A stretch of 64,000 nt of DNA from Allacma fusca (Eukaryota; Arthropoda; Collembola; Symphypleona; Sminthuridae), in contig OX359248.1 of the NCBI GenBank assembly GCA_947179485.1, forward strand, positions 30,513,378-30,577,377. Direction: 5' to 3'. The notes beneath the pieces were generated by a model. It saw only the letters and a list, made by a program, of their open reading frames with translations, had not been told where the DNA came from and did not search any database. This document shows, in pieces, positions 1 to 10,972 of this stretch. Made by a program: the position numbers and the translations under genes. Each line of letters opens with the position of its first letter. Positions within the stretch are counted from its first letter, which is position 1.

Positions 1-3000
1 AATATTAATTAATTATATTTTTTACGTAAAGAAATACATTAAACTATCACTTCCCAGGGGTGGGTTTTGAAATTGAATCGTAATTAATTATAGGAGTTTC
101 TTAGAATAACAGGAATTTTTCCTATCTCACTTCTCAGAGGACATGACAAACATAACTGTAGTTCCCCAGCCCGAGTCAATAATAAACAAGTGTCAATAAA
201 CTTATGTGGACGTTAAAGTACTGAGCATCGAAATACATACCTTATACAATCACTAGGATCATTAAAATGGAAGCACAAGAAATGTACTTTGATGGTGTTC
301 CATTGATGTGCATGGAAGGGTTATATATCTATAATTATTACATATGTAGATATATGAAGAGAGAGAGGAAAGTTTGTTAATGATTTTTGGCAGGACTCCG
401 TAGATTGCTTTGTAAATGGTATATCTTGGGAAGGGAAACGTTTGGGAGAATGGATGGTTGTAGCAGCTGTTGTGATGGTGATGAGGATGCAAAGGATTGT
501 ATATGTATTTAATTCCATTTATGCAAATGCCCAAGCCCTGAAATGCCTGCCTTTTCACAAGAATAACTAAAACATCGTTCTGGAAATGAGAATGACAACA
601 TTATGTTTGGAGTCATTAGGACTCAGTTGACACGAACCATAGTGGTGCCAATGACTCTTCCACCTTTGAAGTTATACAGAGAATCCAAACAAATTCAACA
701 AGTTACAGGAGAGAGAGAGAGAGAGAGAAAAAAAAGAATTCTAATCTAAATTCTATTGGTTCTACATGGTTGTGGGGAATTCTATACGAGATTTTAATTT
801 TGATCGCAAGTATGTACATATGACTCAGCCTCTCTTTCATTGCTATTGAAGGATCTCCGAAAGAAATGGGTTAGATGAAGGGATAAAGCAGTATTTACAT
901 ATTTGACTCTTATTTATTTTAATTCTCTATAATTATTACAAATAGACACAAAAGTGTAGTGGTATATTTCCCCATGGAAATAAAACCGCTTACAGTTGTA
1001 TCCTATATCTATGTATAGTTGAGGATGTTGTGTGGACCTCTCTCCCTCGGAGAAAGTTATCAGGAGAACTGCCTCAAAAGGTTACAAACTACGCAGTAGT
1101 GAATGGTAACTAAGATCGATCCATTGAACTGCGAAACCCATATCTGTAACTTGTGAAAAATCTCGGGAGTTTTCAGCTGATTATGAGTAGTATTCAGAAT
1201 AAACTCCCTCCCTATAGGAATCCTACCTCGGCCTGAAAAGCAAACTTTTGTTGAAACTGTTGAAAAGCTCTGTATTTAAGCTCTGGGAAGATACCTCGTC
1301 ATCATCAACTATGAAGTTTGTTTACGTTCCTAATAAATGTTCCTATGTATATATTACATCTATCTATGTATGTATAATAAATTATACTTTGCCCCTACTG
1401 TAGTTTTTGAAGCGCTCTTTTTGTTTCAAATAAACAAAATCAACCTGACTATATTACAGAATGATGTGGGAATTGTCATGAAGCAACCAGTAATTACTGG
1501 GATTCTTTTTTTTTATACACACTTGCATACATACATATACCATCCCCATAGTGCCCTATGCATGGCAGAGATTATACAGAACTGCTACAGCAGATCTGTA
1601 GCACTTTTAGGGTACTCATAATAATTAGGGGTCTGGCGTATATACACAAACATGTACTACTCTTTACTGTATACAGTAAAGTTTCTATTTTTATTCCCTA
1701 CCTTTGTACGCACGAAGAGAGAAAAAAAACAAGAATTGCTTTCACAACCTTGGCTAGTTGTAACTTTCGTTTTTGACGCTGATATATTTAGACATTACTA
1801 TGTATGTATGTTCAAGGAAACATGGATACAGGGTACACAACCCATAGAAAATTTTTACAATTGAGCCCGTGACAGTTGGACAGTTGGTGAACTTTGCTTT
1901 GCAATAGACTCTTGTTTCGTTGGAGATAGAAAGTGAAAACTTTTATCTGTATTTTCCCTCACTCCTTTCGATTCTTACTTGAATTTCCCTCATGCTGTGT
2001 ACACGCTTCCACATATATTTTTTGTGGTTTTACCTATATACACAAAAGCCCCTCTCCTGTTACTACTACTACTACTGCTTCAGATCCATTATTACAGATA
2101 TAAAATGTAAGCGTAAATATCATTTCTATGGAGGAGTGCTTCTCCGTACCGCAGATTTAATACCAGGATGTCTATGGGATGAGCGACGTCAAGCAAAAGT
2201 GAATTTGGAAAATGCTAGTGATACTACAGAGAAGCGTCTATAATAAGGGAGATTCTATAACTAGAGAAATTCTAGTGGTAAAACATACGTAATTACTTGG
2301 GAGAGCATGTTGCTCCTCGGAATAAAATTAAATACCTTACCAAAACGTGCACACAATATTGCTTCCCACCCTTGCATCGCACCAGATTATCAAAGAACTG
2401 CGGAGAGAAATCTTAATTATTGCCAGAGGCTTAGACACTCCTTGCCTTCGACTCACCCTCACAAGGCAATGTTTTCACATGAGTCCCAGTCTTGAGAGGG
2501 AAAGAGTGTGGTGTCCTGCACTCGAATGGGCACTAAATGCTAAGAGTGCTGTAGCTAGAGCCAATTTTTCCCAGTTAGGGAGTGAACTGTACAGGTGCTT
2601 TCAGGCTTGTTTAAAATGCTATTACATAGCAGTGGAGCCCACTCGTTCTACGAACGGCAGTAATAATCGTAAGCATGATTTTTATCTACCCAGTTACAGT
2701 AGTGACAGAATTCCCTAACAAGGTGGTGACCTATCAATGTTTGGATGTTGAATGAGAATTCTCAATTCTCTCACCTCTGTAGCGTGATAAGTTAAAATCA
2801 AGCTTATGATTATTTTAGCTTACTGCTAGGACCTTTCGCAGAACCGTTGACCTACAATATTGCAAATAAAAATTACCAAGGAACCAACTGAAAAGATGTT
2901 CTCATCCTGCCTGTTAAATACCTGGCATTATCTTTAACCTAAAAAGCTCCTGTAAAGCTTCCCCTATCCGTAACACAAAGAGCTCCTCCCAGCCATAGCT

Positions 3001-4107
3001 CAATCAAATCAGTACACTGAGAAGCTCTCCTACACTTGACGCGTAAAGTTCCTCCTATCCATAATCTAAAAAGTATCCAAAAATCAAAATGTTAATGAAA
3101 ATACATTACCAAGGACGAAACCATGAAGGTGCCAGTAATAATACTAATTATGACAGTAAGGTAGGACGGAAGGACGCCGGACCAGAGTTTCTAACGAGTG
3201 CAGATAATATGGGCACTTATTAAATAGGATCATGATGCTACTTCTTGTTGTATACGCCACCGCTCTGGGCCTCATTTCTTATTGCAGGACACTGTTCTGA
3301 GCAACTGCAACCTGCAACTCCGTCTAGAGCACTTAATTTCCGGCACTGAAAAACTTATCGTATCTTACATCTTATCTAATCAAAGTGCCTCTCCTGGCAT
3401 CATTGAGACAGTAATATGTATGTACATGCAAGGACGACTTGCCTGTCCTAATAGAAAAAATGAAGTATATACATACAGAGCTACTCCCAATGGTTCCTAT
3501 ATACAGGGTGTATGACAATTTCTTAAAATATTAAGAATTTTCGAGACTGCGCACGCATTGGGTGTGATGGTATGCACAGCTTGATCGAAAACTTGGAACA
3601 ACTTAAGTTTACCTGTGAAACATCTATTATTATAAAAATTATAATACAACCTTTGTTTGAGGAGTAGATTAAAGTTCTGAAAGAATTTCTGATTGTGAGA
3701 GACATTATAGATATGCATTCCGAGATAAGATTCACCCATTGTAAACCAGCCTCACTTTGGTTCATAATTGAATCGAATATGAGTAAAATATCAATATTAA
3801 TCAAAAGGTATTAATATGTTGTGACTGTAATCAGAATTCCCGAATTTAGCTTTACAGAAAATAATCAAGTTTTCAGAGTGTAATATATTGAGTAACGGGC
3901 GGTAAATTGAGAACCTTGAAATCGACTAGGCGACCCTACAATAGTAAACGTTTGAGTACTTATATAAGTATGTGAGGAAAGCCTTACGACGTGGTACTAG
4001 TACTACCACTTGCAAATTTGTGGCCATATTTAGTTGCTACGTTGTACACATTAGGGTACAATAAACTTGAAAAGTACAAGTACTTACATTTGACATGCAG
4101 AGTATGT
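1..4107. other. Non-coding AT-rich DNA
   Basis: I see no gene that I can support here. Open frames reach about 120 codons (for example 2347-2718, +), but none shows a family motif or a convincing set of splice sites. A GA run lies at 709-728. Around 2940-3075 there is a loose repetition of 'AAAGCTCCT' and 'CTATCCRTAA' words that may be a decayed tandem repeat. No transposase or reverse-transcriptase signature was seen. Confidence 0.5.
709..728. repeat. (GA)10 microsatellite
   Basis: An uninterrupted GA run of about ten units, followed by a short A-rich stretch. Confidence 0.9.
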
Positions 4108-4190
4108 ATTTATCGTTGCTGAAGAGGCAAAATGGCCTAAGTGTTGTACATGCGCAGGTAAACCGTTTGGCCTCTTATGCAACGATGTGT
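4108..4190. other. Imperfect inverted repeat (hairpin)
   Basis: The left arm near 4111-4135 (TATCGTTGC, then AAGAGGC, then AAA and GG) is matched by the reverse complement of the right arm near 4163-4187 (CATCGTTGC, then AAGAGGC, AAA, GG). This gives a stem of about 25 bp with a few mismatches and a loop of about 25 nt. It could be a small structured RNA or the remnant of an inverted-repeat element. Strand and function are unknown. Confidence 0.45.
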
Positions 4191-4302
4191 CACCACATGC
4201 AAGTAGTGCTGTAATTTGTTCTTAGTTTTGTGTGTGTTTCGAGCGTTTCACAAAACGAGTTTAAGTAGTTTGTTATTCTTTTGTTGCAGTTGGATTTTGC
4301 GG

Positions 4303-4695
4303 TTGTTTTGTTGTTGTTCTCTGTAATATTTGTTTTGTTATTGTTCTTTGTAATATTTGTTTTGTTGTTGTTCTTTGTAATATTTGTTTTGTTATTGTTC
4401 TTTGTAATATTTGTTTTGTTGTTGTTCTTTGTAATATTTGTTTTGTTGTTGTTCTTTGTAATATTTGTTTTGTTGTTGTTATCTGTACTATTTGTTTTGT
4501 TGTTGTTCTTTGTAATATTTGTTTTGTTGTTGTTCTCTGTACTATTTGTTTTGTTGTTGTTCTTTGTAATATTTGTTTTGTTGTTGTTCTCTGTACTATT
4601 TGTTTTGTTGTTGTTCTTTGTAATATTTGTTTTGTTGTTGTTCTTTGTAATATTTGTTTTGTTGTTGTTCTCTGTAATACTTGTTTTATAGTTGT
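4303..4695. repeat. 27-bp minisatellite, about 14.5 copies
   Basis: A T/G-rich unit of 27 bp is repeated about 14.5 times. Two unit types differ at TTCTTTGTAAT versus TTCTCTGTACT. In the middle they alternate, giving a 54-bp higher-order period. Because 27 is a multiple of three, both strands stay open: the minus strand reads as Asn/Lys/Thr repeats dense in N-x-T, and the plus strand as Leu/Val/Phe repeats. Neither frame has splice sites or non-repetitive coding sequence beside it, so I treat the frames as by-products of the repeat. Confidence 0.9.
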
Positions 4696-4729
4696 GATTG
4701 TGCGCTGTAGGATTAAGCAGAATTTCCAC

Positions 4730-5425
4730 TTAAACCTACTATCTGTAACTTGAACCTCAACTTCTTGAACGTTCAGAGGAAGCTGAGTCCTTAACTTGAA
4801 TTTAAATGTTCACTTTATTTGAGGTGGTCAATAAGCAAGCTAAACCAGCTCTGTAAACTTGATCATCAATTCGATCTCTCAAATAAATTTAAACTTCAGT
4901 TTGAACCTCAATATTAAATTAGACTTTTATCTAAAATTGAACCAAAGTCCAAACTCACACCCTTATGTCACATGAACTCAAAATTCAAATTGCACTTATA
5001 TGTATATTATATTAACAGTATTAACCTAAACCTTCGAACATAAACTTTAAATAGTATGTCATCTTGAATTTCTATCAGGACTTGCTCTAAACCTAAAGAA
5101 TTCAATTGAACATATATATAATCCTGATAGATACTAGATAAAACTGAAACCTGTAGGTACTTGAATATAATGTGATTAGACGTACAATACTTGAACTTTA
5201 ATTTGAGTTTAGATCCTAACTTGAATGCAAAACCAAACCTCAGTTTAGATCCGTTATTGAAACTAAACAGGGGTGGATTAATAAAATAATTTTTACCCTG
5301 GTCCCAAACCTCAAAATGAATTTGTGGTTTTCAGCTGGGACCCGTAAATCCACTCATGAATCTAAATTAAAATTCAACTCTATTCAAATTTCAACTTAGA
5401 TCCGAACATAAACTTCGATTCAAAC
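4730..5425. repeat. Degenerate AACTTGAAT-type repeat field
   Basis: The DNA is built from loosely repeated words such as AACTTGAA, AACCTCAA and TTAGATCCGAAC, spaced about 6-18 bp apart. It is the diverged left shoulder of the homogeneous 18-bp arrays that follow. No gene is seen. A 91-bp transposon-like insert interrupts it at 5268-5358. Confidence 0.6.
5268..5358. mobile_element. Short hAT-like terminal-inverted-repeat remnant
   Basis: The left end reads CAGGGGTGGATTA. The reverse complement of the right end reads CATGAGTGGATTTA. A second nested pair (GGTCCCA and TGGGACC) lies inside. The flanking octamers are AAACTAAA at 5260-5267 and AATCTAAA at 5359-5366, a 7 of 8 match that fits an 8-bp hAT target duplication. 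At 91 bp it has no coding capacity. The right terminus departs from the usual hAT YARNG end, and the flanks are themselves repetitive, so the boundary call is tentative. Confidence 0.4.
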
Positions 5426-5656
5426 TTGATCTTAGATCCGAACATAAACTTCGATTCGAACTTGAATTTCGATTCAAACTTGATCTTAGATCCGAACATA
5501 AACTTCGATTCGAACTTGAATTTCGATTCGAACTTGAATTTCGATTCGAACTTGAATTTCGATTCGAACTCGAATTTCGATTCGAACTCGAATTTCGATT
5601 CTAACTCGAATTTCGATTCTAACTCGAATTTCGATTTAAATTTAAACCTGAATTTC
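5426..5656. repeat. 18-bp array, GATTCGAACTTGAATTTC type
   Basis: Its left part contains a 54-bp block that includes TTAGATCCGAACATAAAC and is repeated about twice. The 18-bp unit GATTCGAACTTGAATTTC follows with a few point variants (AACTCGAAT). It merges directly into the perfect array on its right. The long frame across it is a consequence of the unit length. Confidence 0.8.
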
Positions 5657-6142
5657 CATTTAAACCTGAATTTCCATTTAAACCTGAATTTCCATTTAAA
5701 CCTGAATTTCCATTTAAACCTGAATTTCCATTTAAACCTGAATTTCCATTTAAACCTGAATTTCCATTTAAACCTGAATTTCCATTTAAACCTGAATTTC
5801 CATTTAAACCTGAATTTCCATTTAAACCTGAATTTCCATTTAAACCTGAATTTCCATTTAAACCTGAATTTCCATTTAAACCTGAATTTCCATTTAAACC
5901 TGAATTTCCATTTAAACCTGAATTTCCATTTAAACCTGAATTTCCATTTAAACCTGAATTTCCATTTAAACCTGAATTTCCATTTAAACCTGAATTTCCA
6001 TTTAAACCTGAATTTCCATTTAAACCTGAATTTCCATTTAAACCTGAATTTCCATTTAAACCTGAATTTCCATTTAAACCTGAATTTCCATTTAAACCTG
6101 AATTTCCATTTAAACCTGAATTTCCATTTAAACCTGAATTTC
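5657..6142. repeat. Perfect 18-bp array, 27 copies
   Basis: The unit CATTTAAACCTGAATTTC is repeated 27 times (486 bp) with no mismatch that I could see. The array lies between related but different 18-bp and 24-bp variants. Perfect identity across 27 units indicates very recent expansion or homogenisation. The long frames on both strands (Phe-His-Leu-Asn-Leu-Asn repeats and Asn-Gly-Asn-Ser-Gly-Leu repeats) are not credible proteins. Confidence 0.95.
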
Positions 6143-6305
6143 GATTCAAACCTGAATTTCGATTCAAATTTAAACCTGAATTTCGATTCAAATTTAAACC
6201 TGAATTTCGATTCAAATTTAAACCTGAATTTCGATTCAAATTTAATATTTCATTCAAATTTAAATTTTCATTCAAATTTAAACTGTCATTAAAATTTAAA
6301 CTATC
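6143..6305. repeat. 24-bp and variant repeat junction
   Basis: One 18-bp unit is followed by three identical 24-bp units (6161-6184, 6185-6208, 6209-6232). Each is the 18-bp unit with an extra AAATTT hexamer. Variable units then run to 6305. It links the two perfect arrays. Confidence 0.85.
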
Positions 6306-6485
6306 ATTCAAATTTAAACTTTCATTCAAATTTAAACTTTCATTCAAATTTAAACTTTCATTCAAATTTAAACTTTCATTCAAATTTAAACTTTCATTCA
6401 AATTTAAACTTTCATTCAAATTTAAACTTTCATTCAAATTTAAACTTTCATTCAAATTTAAACTTTCATTCAAATTTAAACTTTC
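6306..6485. repeat. Perfect 18-bp array, 10 copies
   Basis: The unit ATTCAAATTTAAACTTTC is repeated ten times without visible mismatch. It is a different variant from the 27-copy array, so it expanded separately. Confidence 0.95.
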
Positions 6486-6499
6486 ATTCAAACCTCGCC

Positions 6500-9400
6500 T
6501 AGATTTATATCCCAACTTGCAGCATCCTAGAGCCTTAGCCTATTATAGGGCCTAGAATCATGGCAGGCGCCCATGTTTGGTGGTGACTGCGTTACATCTA
6601 GGGTATTTCTATTCATTGGTTGGTATGCGGTTGGTGTAATTTATAAACTACACTTAATTATCGTTAAGAAATTCATTTTGTCCTTTCCGGCGAAAATTTA
6701 GGTCCGTTAGTCCAATAGTTCCTCTGGACGATTAAACTTCCGGCGGGTCCCATATCCGAAATACCTGGAGTAGATTTTCGTGACTAGCTCGACCAACAAC
6801 TGAGTACTGTAAAAGGTGTGGATTGGGCTCAAAATGACCGGACCAAATATCCATGAACTTTTGTGGTTCGTATTGTGGAGGAGAGGGAAGCCCACTGAGG
6901 GAAACCGTTTACCCCAGCTCATTGACGTTGGTCTGATCTGGCGGGGCAACCCTAGACTTACATCTAACCACAAATCACAGGACAGCTATGCCATATGAGC
7001 CCAAAAGCAGTACGAAGTACTCAAGTAGGTTTGCCAAATATGTTGATTAGGTGGTTATAATTTTATTCCCTTCAGAAAAAATGTATTTAATGCACATTAA
7101 GAACACTTTTTTTTACAAAAAAGTTGCATTTGCAGCAGTATAGGCTACTTTAGTATTGACGGGTAAGTCTTTATCTTATACCGATTCGGATGTTCAGTAT
7201 TCCCATATTTCAACCTGCGTTTACCGTGTTATGTTATTTATTATATGCAGGTCCCATCAATCTGTATTACTTATTTTATTCTCTACAATCCCATCATCCC
7301 GTCAAAAACGCTACCAGGTGTTGTGTAACTCCAGGCTGGTCCAATGGACTCATGATGCTACCAAGACGTAAATCTACATATGAATTCTCTAAATTTTGTT
7401 ATTATTCATAAACTCCAGTTTACATAGAGTCACCTGAAAGCATTAGCTTGTGAGGGAATACCGAGGTCTTCCCACTAGCAATATTACGAATATCAAAGGT
7501 AGGTGAGAATATTGAAGCTTGTAAGTGGCTGACGAGCCCTCGTCATTGGGAATTTAGTATCGTTGCTCCTCGAGATGCTCTCGTAAAGTCAACAACTTTA
7601 AGCATTCCAGTGGAATACTTATCTGCACAATGAAGTCTGACAAGATGTATGGAAACCGTCTGGAGAGAAACGTTAATTACTGGAAGAACATCCTCACCAC
7701 ATGGTTGGCAATGCCGTCGTGCGTGTGCCACCGAAGTCAGAAACTTACTGTTGGAGTAATGAGACCAGAGCCTGGAAGGACTTGGAGAGCCCAAGACGTG
7801 GGGAAAGTTATTGTGAGCATACAAACCCTACATATATATACATAAGTATGGAAGTGAGGGCGGAAGTAACTTTTATCTACCCATGATTGCTGCCTTTACA
7901 GCTCTGGTTCACCTTTAATTAACTAAATGTGTTGCTCGTTTATAATTCAGTCTTCATAGGAAATTTATACAGTCATTCTACCCGCCATCGTTTAATTTTC
8001 CTCTCGGAATCAGTTACGAGTCCAGGGTGGGCTTATGATGCTCAATGCTACCAATGATGATGATGAGTTTTAATAAACTTCTTCCATCCAGCATGAGCGA
8101 TGTGAGGGAGCATTGATATTAATTAACACCCTAAACGTCAGTAAGTAGGTTTCATACATCTGTTTAAATACGGCCTGCTGACTCCCAGGCTCGGTTTCCT
8201 CATAATGCTAATTTCACACGTAAAATGTAATTTTACCGTTTTCTAATATTTTAGCATTTAGACTTTATAGAAACTCTCAATAATATTTAGATCTGGCATG
8301 AACTTAGACACGCTTACATAAATACATACTAAATAGCGTGCTTTACAGTCTCCCCCTTAGGACTTCCAAAATATTTCAACTACTGGCTTTCATGTTCAAT
8401 GGGCTCTCATCAACGATTAAAAATTCATAATTAGACCATCAATCCACTCAAGTTTAGTGGCCCCTTTTGTACGGATCCAGTGAGCAACTAATTGCGCTTT
8501 GAATTTCCCAGTAATTAATCTTTTCACCCTAATTCAATCAAAGCTCTAATTTTTGATACTTCATTTCACGTATTAAATCATCAAAGGCACACTTAATGCT
8601 CCCTTTTATTGCCCCCTTTATATTTACACCCCTACCATATAAACCATAAGCTTTGTTTCGCTGGATTAAAATCCTTAAATCTTCAAGGCAAAATCGCCCA
8701 TGCCAAAAACCATTCATTGCCTAATGACCTGAAAAGGACGGAGAAAGCATTAAACTACAGACAAATTCCAAGAACTTACCACATTTATCCTCCTACCTTA
8801 AAATACACGTTGCTACTATTCCTTCCAAAAAAAAATGCCAACACTGCATTATTTATGTTGAGTTTGTAATTAAAATGTACTAGTAACAAAAATTAGCAAA
8901 ATAATATAATAATTGTTTCTACAATAGTTATTACAGGCACGCAGTGAGGCATCTTATGAAATAACGTATGTAAAAGGACCCTGTTCCACATTCAAGGTCA
9001 GTTCTTCCCACTTGCCATTACCCATTATTCAAAATTAACCTATTCCAGTGTTCCTAACTCAAGGCTAATATTTCCCCATTGTACACACTATCCCACCTAC
9101 ATGTTTTTTTCCACCTGTAAAAGCTTAATTTAATCCACAAATAATTCCAAGAACCCTGCAGCAGGCAGAATTTAATTACTACACAAAGTAATTACTAGTG
9201 TAGTTAATTATTTCCTATTATTAAAACAGTAATTAAGATGTAAATGTAATGGAATGTAACAGCTTTATTACATCAAATCATCACAGAGTGCATTAAAATA
9301 TCACGAGGAATTTGTAGTCCGTTAAATATGTACTGTCCCTAATAAATCTGTACATAAGGCCTGACATCAAATATCCATAATTACATCAGAAACATTCCCT

Positions 9401-9600
9401 ATTTCAACCACCCCTTATAGAAATATTTATCCGTAAAATTAAGCCCAGTATTCCTATTTTTTCCTGTAAAGAGTATTTTCTTCTCAGAGAAAGTTTACAC
9501 TGGCAAGGGAAAATCCAAGAGCTGCGTCCTCTACCCGGCAATACTTCAACCACATCAAGGAACACAGGTGTGCTCAAAAGGTGCCAAATTCGAAATCTCC
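6500..9600. other. Non-coding DNA
   Basis: I see no gene that I can support. A similar phrase (CTCCAGGSTGG, then ATGATGCT, then GCTACC) occurs near 7330-7366 and 8030-8070, and a weaker relative occurs near 8185. They may be copies of an old interspersed repeat. Open frames are at most 93 codons and none looks like a known family. Confidence 0.45.
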
Positions 9601-9633
9601 AGAGCACGTGATTGGATTTATCAAAACAGGCCT

Positions 9634-10122
9634 TGCGCATGCATTCATCCTACTAAATTGTATTTATTAGAGGTTTTTATGTACGTATTTAGATTTTTGC
9701 TACATGCTCAAATACAGAGGCTGCCAATTAAATGCCACAAAATATTCGTTCGAAATTGAAACTTCTTATTTTGTATGGAACACGTTTTTAACCTCGCCGG
9801 AAAACTTATTATTATAATATTCAACTGACATTAAGGTATACACTATAAAAAATATATTTGAATAATATTTTTAGCAACAGAAGATGTGTAAAGGCTTTTG
9901 AAGGACCTTTTAATTCAAATTGAATGTATCTCAAATTATTTCTTACGACAGCTCAGGATTTTGTGTTTACATTTTGCCGTTCCGGGCTGTGGAACGCGTG
10001 CATGCGCCCTAATAATACCTTAAGTCTATATGAAGCATGTACGGGCATTGCAGTATAGGCGCGAGCTCCATCCATTCACCATTCATTCATTTCAGGGAGT
10101 TCAGTCTGCGAGTGAGTCAGTA
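9634..10122 (+). promoter_or_regulatory. Probable promoter region of the C6orf136-like gene
   Basis: The stretch is locally enriched in CpG. It holds two sites resembling the NRF-1 palindrome (YGCGCAYGCGCR): TGCGCATGC at 9634-9642 and CGCGTGCATGCGCC at 9995-10008. A CACGTG E-box next to ATTGG lies at 9605-9614. Arthropod-type initiators (TCAGTC at 10101-10106 and TCAGTA at 10117-10122) follow. NRF-1 controls many nuclear genes for mitochondrial proteins in animals, which fits the gene downstream. The start site is inferred from motifs only. Confidence 0.35.
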
Positions 10123-10899
10123 GGCTATATGTGTTGTGCATGGTTGCTTATGGGCAGTTCAATTGCATATTCCGCTCTTGAGGGCTCACTCACAGCACAG
10201 TAGTGCAAGCAGTGAATATAATTTAAATTGTAAGTACATATTCGCTCAATATATACGCAAAAGAACTAGAGTTATTGAAAAAATAGGAATGGGAATTACT
10301 GAGCTGAAAGCATGCCAATATAATAATTGTTCGCCGTTAGTTGTAAACAATAGTGTTAATATTAAAACGATGTTTACGGTACGGCTTGACTTGAAGTAGT
10401 TTAAATTGAACACGTTTTTTATTAGAATTCCAGTGCCAGTCTCTCCCATCAACTTTGATGTAGTTCTGTGACGGTGCAGAGACCTACTGTGAGGCAGGTC
10501 TGGGTTTAAAGTCTGTCCTCATTGAAACGTGAATAAAGTAAGTTTTTGAATTTATTTGTCTAATTTAGTGTATTGATTGCAATTGATTGTAATTGAATAG
10601 TTAGTAATTATTACATTTCTGGAAGGCGAAAGATTGTAAGCGAATGTCGAATGTTTGATGTTGAGATGGTTGGGATATGAATAAATTAGTTGAGACAAAA
10701 TAAAGTTCGTATTAAATACTTTAAATTGAAGTGTGCTTATTTATGTAGTGAATGGAATTTTGATTTAAATTCTTTGAATTTGTGGAGTATGTATTAGAGT
10801 GTAATTAGTTGTTTTTGGGATTGGGTGTGTACGTTGGGTTTTTAAAAGTTTAATGATTTATTATGTAGAGGATAATGGATGATTTCGTTAAATTTGCAG
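10101..10899 (+). other. Probable 5' UTR exon and 5' UTR intron
   Basis: A strong donor (AAA|GTAAGT) ends a possible leader exon at 10537, and an acceptor (AAATTTGCAG) ends at 10899, just upstream of the coding start. They delimit a 362-nt intron inside the leader. The second leader exon would be 10900-10972 and contains an in-frame TGA at 10949-10951, so translation should begin at the ATG at 10973. The 5' end near 10101 is an estimate. Short upstream ATG frames occur in the leader. Confidence 0.4.
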
Positions 10900-10972
10900 A
10901 GAGCTCGAGGAGATAGAAGGACTTGAGAGGTGAGGAGTTACTAGACGGTGAATTATTAATCTTGGGGTGGAG

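Noticed and set aside
2347-2718. 123-codon frame
   Set aside because: Composition is not clearly non-random and no domain is recognised; the flanks look non-coding.
4190-4729. Asn/Thr/Lys-rich 179-codon frame (minus) and its Leu/Val/Phe mirror (plus)
   Set aside because: Both follow from the 27-bp minisatellite. No promoter, splice or non-repeat protein support is visible.
5426-6515. Two frames of nearly 300 codons, one on each strand, across the 18-bp arrays
   Set aside because: The unit length is a multiple of three, so open frames on both strands are automatic. The peptides are pure low-complexity repeats without flanking coding sequence.
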